A DNA stretch of 9,397 nucleotides from Candidatus Poribacteria bacterium (GTDB lineage Bacteria; Poribacteria; WGA-4E; WGA-3G): positions 1 to 9,397 of the forward strand of contig VXXH01000733.1 of the NCBI GenBank assembly GCA_009835515.1, in the 5' to 3' direction. A program made the translations under genes and the position numbers. Below, one piece after another: positions 6,215 to 9,397 of this stretch. Numbering within the stretch: position 1 is the stretch's first letter; each line of letters opens with the position of its first letter. The notes beneath the pieces were generated by a model, which was not told the origin of the DNA, did not search any database, and was given only the letters and a program-made list of their open reading frames with translations.

Positions 6215-6772
6215 ATGCAACGACCGAGAGACAGACAGAAACCGAAAGGTCCGGGGAAAGATCCCTGGACACTATTCGATATTTCCGATGAGATGAAAAT
6301 GATCATCTTAGAAATTGCCGAGGCACAAGCGGCAAAAGATTACGATACGGTTGAAGAACTCACCGAGGAACTCATCGAGATCATCGACATGCATGAGGAC
6401 AAGTACGAGGCTTCGATCCATGTCATCAAAAACAGTCTCAATGCCGCAGCTGGCAACCAGGAACTTGCGAATGCCTTCCAAGCGAAGGCGACCGCACACA
6501 ACAACGTTGCCAAACATCTAAAACAGCGACTGCAAGATGACATGAAACGGCACGGTCTAAAAACAGTCGATGCTGGTATTTTCACTGTCCGGACAGTCAA
6601 AAACAGCGTAGCTACCCTCACCGTCCACATTCCCGCCGATCAACTCCCCGAGCGGTTTTGGAAAATCGAACCCGACAACGATGAATTACGATTCGCTATC
6701 TCCGGTGGCGATGAAGTCGAAGGTGTTACCCTTGAAAAAGGTGAGCATATCCGCTTCTCTCCAAAAAAGTAA
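6215..6772 (+). CDS. Siphovirus Gp157-like protein, 185 aa
   Basis: This is the most recognisable protein here. Residues 20-120 form a long helical, coiled-coil region rich in Glu, Ala and Lys, and the last 65 residues show the Gp157 pattern. That pattern is H-G-L-K-T-V then F-T-V-R, a beta pair, I-P-A-D-Q-L-P-E-R-F-W, then D-x-L-R-x-A-I-x-x-G-D-E-V-E-G-V-x-L-E-x-G-E-H-I-R-F. The family occurs in siphophages and was linked in one early description to increased phage resistance in Streptococcus thermophilus; the molecular role is unclear, although the genes often sit near phage recombination functions. ATG 6215 has the SD AAGGAG (6201-6206) eight bases upstream. An in-frame TTG at 6197 precedes that SD and is rejected. 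The basic, Pro-rich first 18 residues look like an added tail. It is the last gene before the terminator structure. Confidence 0.9.
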   Translation: MQRPRDRQKPKGPGKDPWTLFDISDEMKMIILEIAEAQAAKDYDTVEELTEELIEIIDMHEDKYEASIHVIKNSLNAAAGNQELANAFQAKATAHNNVAKHLKQRLQDDMKRHGLKTVDAGIFTVRTVKNSVATLTVHIPADQLPERFWKIEPDNDELRFAISGGDEVEGVTLEKGEHIRFSPKK

Positions 6773-6776
6773 GAGA

Positions 6777-6851
6777 TAGCGATTTTCGCTTCAACAACCT
6801 GTTCCGTCCCCGTTTTGCGTGGACGGAACAGAACGTTTCGCTATTTTTTTT
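6777..6851 (+). terminator. Nested stem-loop with T8 tract; terminator or attenuator
   Basis: An outer 6-bp stem pairs TAGCGA (6777-6782) with TCGCTA (6838-6843), immediately followed by eight Ts (6844-6851). Inside it lies a perfect 11-bp stem, CTGTTCCGTCC (6799-6809) with GGACGGAACAG (6821-6831), around an 11-base loop. The 5' arm of the outer stem can instead pair with the adjacent TCGCT (6786-6790) to form a 5-bp, 3-base-loop hairpin. The two structures are mutually exclusive, as in attenuators. The long inner stem is 12 bases from the T tract, so only the outer stem places a helix directly before the Us. It lies between the Gp157-like gene and the next gene. Whether it terminates fully or is regulated is inferred. 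Confidence 0.75.
6799..6831. repeat. Perfect 11-bp inverted repeat with 11-base spacer
   Basis: The two arms (6799-6809 and 6821-6831) are perfect reverse complements separated by 11 bases, so the arm centres lie 22 bp apart, about two turns of DNA helix. As RNA it forms the inner hairpin of the structure described for 6777-6851. As DNA, the spacing would also suit a dimeric protein such as a repressor. The loop could pair weakly within itself (CG with CG at 6811-6812 and 6818-6819). I see no second copy of the arm sequence in the window. The RNA hairpin reading is favoured by the adjacent T tract. Confidence 0.7.
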
Positions 6852-6857
6852 AGGAGG
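6852..6857 (+). promoter_or_regulatory. Strong ribosome-binding site for the 6868 gene
   Basis: AGGAGG lies directly after the T tract and ten bases before ATG 6868. It is the fullest match to the anti-SD in the window; the other junctions mostly carry AAGGA or GGAG. Its position against the terminator suggests that the small amount of transcript passing the hairpin is translated efficiently. No convincing -35/-10 promoter is seen between 6773 and 6867. Confidence 0.7.
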
Positions 6858-6867
6858 TAAATTTCAA

Positions 6868-7053
6868 ATGCCAATGTCAAGTTCCGACGTTAAAAATCTC
6901 ACCGCCGAATTGGAAGACCTTCGCGATGCTACAGATGATCTGATCCAAATGATCGAAAACGCGAGTGATTACGGCGAAGAATTTGTCAATGAACAGTGCC
7001 GTAAGTTCCCCAAAAGCGTCCAAACAGTACTATCACATCTCGAACAACAATAA
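6868..7053 (+). CDS. Small acidic helical protein, 61 aa
   Basis: Not recognised. The start ATG 6868 is ten bases after AGGAGG; ATG 6874 would be too far from it. The protein is mostly one or two amphipathic helices. Residues 7-31 show a heptad pattern (V, L, L, L, T/L, I, I) with many Glu and Asp, compatible with a short coiled coil. A polar turn and a second helix follow. One Cys is present. It is the first gene after the terminator structure, so its level would depend on read-through or on an unseen promoter. The stop TAA is merged with AAAGGA, the SD of the next gene. Small acidic helical phage proteins often act as inhibitors of, or adaptors to, host proteins, but nothing here identifies a target. 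Confidence 0.78.
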   Translation: MPMSSSDVKNLTAELEDLRDATDDLIQMIENASDYGEEFVNEQCRKFPKSVQTVLSHLEQQ

Positions 7054-7063
7054 AGGACACAAA

Positions 7064-7303
7064 ATGGAAAAGGAAACACAAGAAAAGGTTCTCAAAGAAC
7101 TAACCCAAGCAATAGAAGAACTTAGTACAGCCAAGAGGATGCTTGAAAATGGAAGCCGCACCGTAATCACCCAATCTCTTACTAATGAAATCTACAACTG
7201 GATAGGGACAGGAACAATGGCGGCCACCGCGGCAAAAAACGAACTCTTTAATGAAACCACTTACAAGGAGCAATGCGATGAAATCCAATCCCGAACTTCG
7301 TAA
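7064..7303 (+). CDS. Small helical protein, 79 aa
   Basis: Family unknown. ATG 7064 is chosen because the SD AAAGGA (about 7052-7057) lies at good spacing, while the in-frame ATG at 6965 would overlap the previous gene heavily. The protein is highly charged and helical. Residues 1-28 (M-E-K-E-T-Q-E-K-V-L-K-E-L, then A-I-E-E-L) look like a coiled coil with Leu, Val and Ile spacing. A central segment, W-I-G-T-G-T-M-A-A-T-A-A, is mildly hydrophobic but too short and polar to call a membrane helix. Its 3' end overlaps the next gene by 26 bases in another frame, and the SD of that gene (AAGGAG, about 7265-7270) lies inside this one. The preceding gene also encodes a short helical protein, so the pair may interact; this is inference. 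Confidence 0.75.
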   Translation: MEKETQEKVLKELTQAIEELSTAKRMLENGSRTVITQSLTNEIYNWIGTGTMAATAAKNELFNETTYKEQCDEIQSRTS

Positions 7304-7880
7304 TGACCTTTACCGCAAAGTCAGAAAAAACTTCCCCAATGAATTACCATTTCCTGAACGGTTCAATCTAAAATTAACCGAGGCAAGTTTCGAGGAAGGC
7401 AACATCCGCTTGAAAAAGAGCGACACACAAAAAATCGTCGATTGGCAAGGCAATCCCATAGAGGAAAAGCCCATAACGGTTCTCGAATATCAAGCACCGA
7501 GCCGGTTAGATTGCGCCATCAGAAACTCTTTTCCCAAAAGCTTCAACCCTCTCAACGTCGTTCACTCATACTTCTACAACAACATCGAAGTGGGTACCAG
7601 TGATGAAAGTCTCGATCTCGAATACAACCTAACTTTGCATCCAGCAGACAAGCGTGTTGAAACGATGCTCTTAGCTTTCGATATAAACGAGGTATACCAT
7701 AAATCGTTCTACGGCGACACACTGAAAATCCGCATCCAGTACGCAGAACGGATTGTGAATTCCGCCGGCCCCCGTTTCGATCTCTACGGGTACATCTACA
7801 TCCCCCAAAAAAAGAAACCAACCAGCACTATCAGCTGCGAAAATTGGCCAGGCGGTATGGTAATGCCCAATAGGAAATAA
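7278..7880 (+). CDS. Hypothetical beta-rich protein, 200 aa
   Basis: I do not recognise this protein. ATG 7278 has the SD AAGGAG (about 7265-7270) seven bases upstream and is preferred over the upstream in-frame ATG at 7251. The N-terminal 35 residues are basic and Pro-rich (P-N-E-L-P-F-P-E-R-F-N-L-K-L). Residues 60-180 have repeated beta-type alternation, such as L-D-L-E-Y-N-L-T-L-H and L-K-I-R-I-Q-Y, separated by turns with Asn, Gly, Pro and Asp, which suggests a beta-sandwich. The C-terminus carries a basic K-K-K-P loop followed by G-G-M-V-M-P. There is no catalytic motif I can defend. A beta-sandwich in a phage accessory region could be a binding protein, a minor structural protein or an inhibitor. 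A minus-strand frame at 7552-7821 is a shadow. Confidence 0.8.
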   Translation: MKSNPELRNDLYRKVRKNFPNELPFPERFNLKLTEASFEEGNIRLKKSDTQKIVDWQGNPIEEKPITVLEYQAPSRLDCAIRNSFPKSFNPLNVVHSYFYNNIEVGTSDESLDLEYNLTLHPADKRVETMLLAFDINEVYHKSFYGDTLKIRIQYAERIVNSAGPRFDLYGYIYIPQKKKPTSTISCENWPGGMVMPNRK

Positions 7881-7893
7881 CCAGGAAGCAATC

Positions 7894-8259
7894 ATGAACA
7901 TAACGCTCGGTCAACTCTACAACTTCACCATCGGGGTCAAAGTCTTCCAACTTGTTCCCCAGTGGATTGAAAAAAGCAAAATCAAAGAGATATTCGAGGC
8001 GGTTACCGACTGCATGAACGTTGTAAACGAAATGGAAGCCCAAATCAAATTCGACTACTCAGACGAAGATATTAAAGCTTTCACCAACCTCGTTGCAAAA
8101 TTCAAAACCGTCAGGGACCGCCATAAAATCTCAATAGAGGTTGGACTCACGGATTCCGCTGTTAGAATTGGGATCGGCGAACACATCACCGGTAAAATCG
8201 CCAACAAAGAGTACCGACACTTTTACGAGTACCTACGCATCATCGAGGAGCCATTTTAA
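7894..8259 (+). CDS. Hypothetical protein, 121 aa
   Basis: Not recognised. The SD is weaker than most (CCAGGAAG, about 7881-7888) but well placed before ATG 7894. Residues 1-30 alternate hydrophobic and polar residues. Residues 28-48 and 58-78 look helical (I-K-E-I-F-E-A-V, then D-I-K-A-F-T-N-L-V-A-K-F). Residues 80-105 are beta-like (I-S-I-E-V-G-L, then V-R-I-G-I-G-E). The C-terminal part, Y-R-H-F-Y-E-Y-L-R-I-I, is aromatic. There is no metal site and no membrane segment. The stop TAA overlaps the next start as TAATG (8257-8261), and the GAGGAG inside the last codons (about 8245-8250) can serve as the SD for the next gene. The coupling is therefore strong and the two products may be needed together. 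Confidence 0.78.
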   Translation: MNITLGQLYNFTIGVKVFQLVPQWIEKSKIKEIFEAVTDCMNVVNEMEAQIKFDYSDEDIKAFTNLVAKFKTVRDRHKISIEVGLTDSAVRIGIGEHITGKIANKEYRHFYEYLRIIEEPF

Positions 8260-8462
8260 TGAACGCAATTTGCCAATTCTGTGCACATTACCAACCTCTT
8301 GACGAAAAAATAGGCGAGTGCCGACAGAAACCACCGGTGCTCGCATTCGAGAGACGATTTTTTAGTCTACACGAAGTAACTGTATTCCCAAAAGTCGCAC
8401 GCAATCAATGGTGCGGAAAACACAAGGAAAAAAATCCATGTCAAACTACCAAAGAAAAATAG
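8259..8462 (+). CDS. Small zinc-binding protein (C-x2-C ... E-C-R ... W-C-G), 67 aa
   Basis: The pattern is C5-x2-C8-x2-Y, then G-E-C21-R with P-P four residues later, then F-P-K-V and W-C52-G-K-H. This matches a widespread group of very small bacterial and phage proteins with four Cys arranged as one zinc site, which I know by pattern rather than by a firm family name. The four Cys (5, 8, 21, 52) would hold one zinc; C61 lies outside the pattern. Function is not established for the group; such proteins are often read as nucleic-acid- or protein-binding adaptors. It starts in a TAATG overlap. The next gene starts inside it (8438) with the SD AAGGA, giving a 25-base overlap. Confidence 0.85.
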   Translation: MNAICQFCAHYQPLDEKIGECRQKPPVLAFERRFFSLHEVTVFPKVARNQWCGKHKEKNPCQTTKEK

Positions 8463-8923
8463 CACCCGGTATCGCACTTCTCTCCGAAGCCATCTCACGA
8501 ATCAACCAAAGCAATTCCGACATCGCCCATGCGTGGGTTGACGATCTGTCCGTAGCCCAAAATGTACTTGAAAATCCGTTCCAAACAGTTCCAAAAGAAC
8601 ACGGTATCCACATCACAACATCATTCTGTGACCCAGAAGGCAACTCGGATAACGCCGATGACGATGACATCAGCTTCGAGCGCGAGATCAGTGCCGCTTT
8701 ACTCCACACACTACTCAGCCATCACGTCAAGTACTATAACCCGGAATACAAACTCCAAGTAAGCCTCCAAAGTTTAGAGAATTGGCTCAACACACAAAAG
8801 GCTCTTTTACGAACAACCTCTAAAGATTACGAGTTCATTGAGGACGAAGGAATCACAGTCGCTGATTACAAAACCGATGACGGTTCAATCGATGTCTTCA
8901 TTGAATACTACGTCAATTATTAG
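8438..8923 (+). CDS. Hypothetical acidic protein, 161 aa
   Basis: Family unknown. ATG 8438 is preferred to the in-frame ATG 8408 because an SD (AAGGA, about 8424-8428) is present at usable spacing and the overlap with the zinc protein is shorter. The protein begins with a mildly hydrophobic helix (residues 9-20, I-A-L-L-S-E-A-I-S). It then has an Asp-rich loop with D-D-D-D (about residues 74-77), a helix with A-A-L-L-H-T-L-L-S-H-H, another helix around residues 105-120, and an acidic beta-like C-terminus (I-D-V-F-I-E-Y-Y). The Asp cluster could bind a divalent metal, but no known motif is complete. There is no membrane segment. The stop is TAG within TAGGAG (8921-8926), the SD of the next gene. 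Confidence 0.78.
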   Translation: MSNYQRKIAPGIALLSEAISRINQSNSDIAHAWVDDLSVAQNVLENPFQTVPKEHGIHITTSFCDPEGNSDNADDDDISFEREISAALLHTLLSHHVKYYNPEYKLQVSLQSLENWLNTQKALLRTTSKDYEFIEDEGITVADYKTDDGSIDVFIEYYVNY

Positions 8924-8931
8924 GAGACAAC

Positions 8932-9336
8932 ATGAGTTACCAGCACTGCGATCCGTGCGACAACTTCGATCTCTGCGGGTGCTGCGGCGAAGAAATGTGC
9001 GTAACTTGCGGCGAAAGCTTCAACTCCGAACACATAAACCTCAACGATGAGGCTCACAAGAAACTGATAGGACTCATCGAGGAAGAAATGCTAATGCCAG
9101 CAACTTTCTGCCGAGAGTGTCTCTTTTACGCACATCACGACATCAACAACCCCGAGCAAGCAGATTACGACGAAAACCTCGTTTACGAAGTCAAACACGA
9201 AAATGTCGAAGTCGAAAAACCCTTCCGCGGCAAAGTCGTAGAAACCCGAAAAAGCATCGCCATTGTTGGCGAAAAACCCAAGCGAACATTCACAACCCAG
9301 AAGGGTCCGTTCTATTTCCCCCCACCAAAGAAATAA
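8932..9336 (+). CDS. Cys-rich putative double-zinc protein, 134 aa
   Basis: The N-terminal 70 residues hold C6-x2-C9, C15-x-C17-C18, C23-x2-C26, H34, and then C60-x2-C63 with H68 and H69. That is enough ligands for two zinc ions, and the spacing recalls treble-clef or cross-brace (RING- or B-box-like) modules. I cannot assign a family, and the metal sites are inferred. After the Cys region comes an acidic stretch (E-V-K-H-E-N-V-E-V-E) and then a basic tail with K-P-K-R and a Pro-Pro-Pro-Lys-Lys end, probably flexible. It may bind nucleic acid or a host protein. ATG 8932 has the SD TAGGAG, which shares bases with the preceding stop. The SD, the spacing and the Cys pattern make the gene call secure. 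No gene follows with confidence before the window ends. Confidence 0.85.
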   Translation: MSYQHCDPCDNFDLCGCCGEEMCVTCGESFNSEHINLNDEAHKKLIGLIEEEMLMPATFCRECLFYAHHDINNPEQADYDENLVYEVKHENVEVEKPFRGKVVETRKSIAIVGEKPKRTFTTQKGPFYFPPPKK

Positions 9337-9397
9337 AAAAGGCTGATGCTGTCACACCCGCCTAACCAAAGACTTACAAAGACCAATAGGCATCGGT
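9337..9397. other. Window end: no confident feature
   Basis: After the stop at 9334-9336 there is an A-rich run and AAAAAAGG. An ATG at 9346 opens a frame that stays open to the window edge (17 codons), but the SD-like AAGG is only three bases away, so I do not call it. No terminator hairpin with a T tract is visible here. The last bases may be an intergenic region or the 5' end of another gene. Confidence 0.4.

Noticed and set aside
6340..6630. Minus-strand ORF of 96 codons within the Gp157-like gene
   Set aside because: The sense strand is the best recognised gene in the window. The antisense product is a low-complexity Ser/Cys-rich shadow.
7552..7821. Minus-strand ORF of 89 codons
   Set aside because: It is antisense to the 7278-7880 gene, and its Arg- and Cys-rich composition is typical of a shadow frame.

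Overview
The window reads as part of the accessory or early region of a tailed bacteriophage genome; a prophage or a phage-like plasmid is also possible. It holds at least 21 small, tightly packed genes, all on the + strand. Almost every junction is between 26 bases of overlap and about 13 bases of gap. Nearly every start has a clear Shine-Dalgarno (SD) site of the AAGGA/GGAG type. There are no tRNAs, rRNAs, transposases, CRISPR repeats, recognisable structural genes or polymerases. The code is standard: TAA, TAG and TGA all end genes. The only protein I recognise firmly is a Siphovirus Gp157-like protein (6215-6772), a family typical of siphophages and often found near phage recombination genes. 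The host cannot be named from this sequence. Base composition is moderate, and the strong SD sites say only that the host is bacterial.

Layout. Positions 1-6 carry what looks like the stop of an upstream gene. From 24 to 998 is a cluster of very small genes: an 86-aa protein, a Cys-rich protein whose frame is cut by a TGA at 380-382, a 48-aa membrane protein, and a 72-aa acidic protein. The last three are chained by ATGA overlaps. From 1000 to 3267 are four unknown soluble proteins; the first (1000-1779) has Arg codon use unlike its neighbours. From 3279 to 6772 is a block with possible links to DNA metabolism: a DUF7007-like protein, a protein ending in a canonical sliding-clamp-binding peptide (QLELF), a 60-aa SH3-like protein, a 366-aa orphan with a central coiled coil, a 137-aa orphan, and the Gp157-like protein. 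The block ends at the only real intergenic gap (6773-6867). That gap contains a strong, nested stem-loop with an 8-T tract, which I read as a terminator or attenuator.

From 6868 to 9336 a second run of seven genes follows: two short helical proteins, three unknown proteins and two Cys-rich putative zinc proteins. No promoter is visible at 6773-6867 outside the hairpin itself. The downstream genes are therefore probably fed partly by read-through, which would make the hairpin a control point. The last 61 bases hold no confident gene.

The working picture is one polycistronic transcript. Stop codons are merged into the next ribosome-binding site (TAAAGGA, TAGGAG, TGAAAGGAG), so translation is probably coupled from gene to gene. 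I cannot show a complete new defence or takeover system. The best leads are the clamp-binding protein and its neighbours, the TGA-interrupted gene, the nested terminator, and the set of small zinc-binding proteins.
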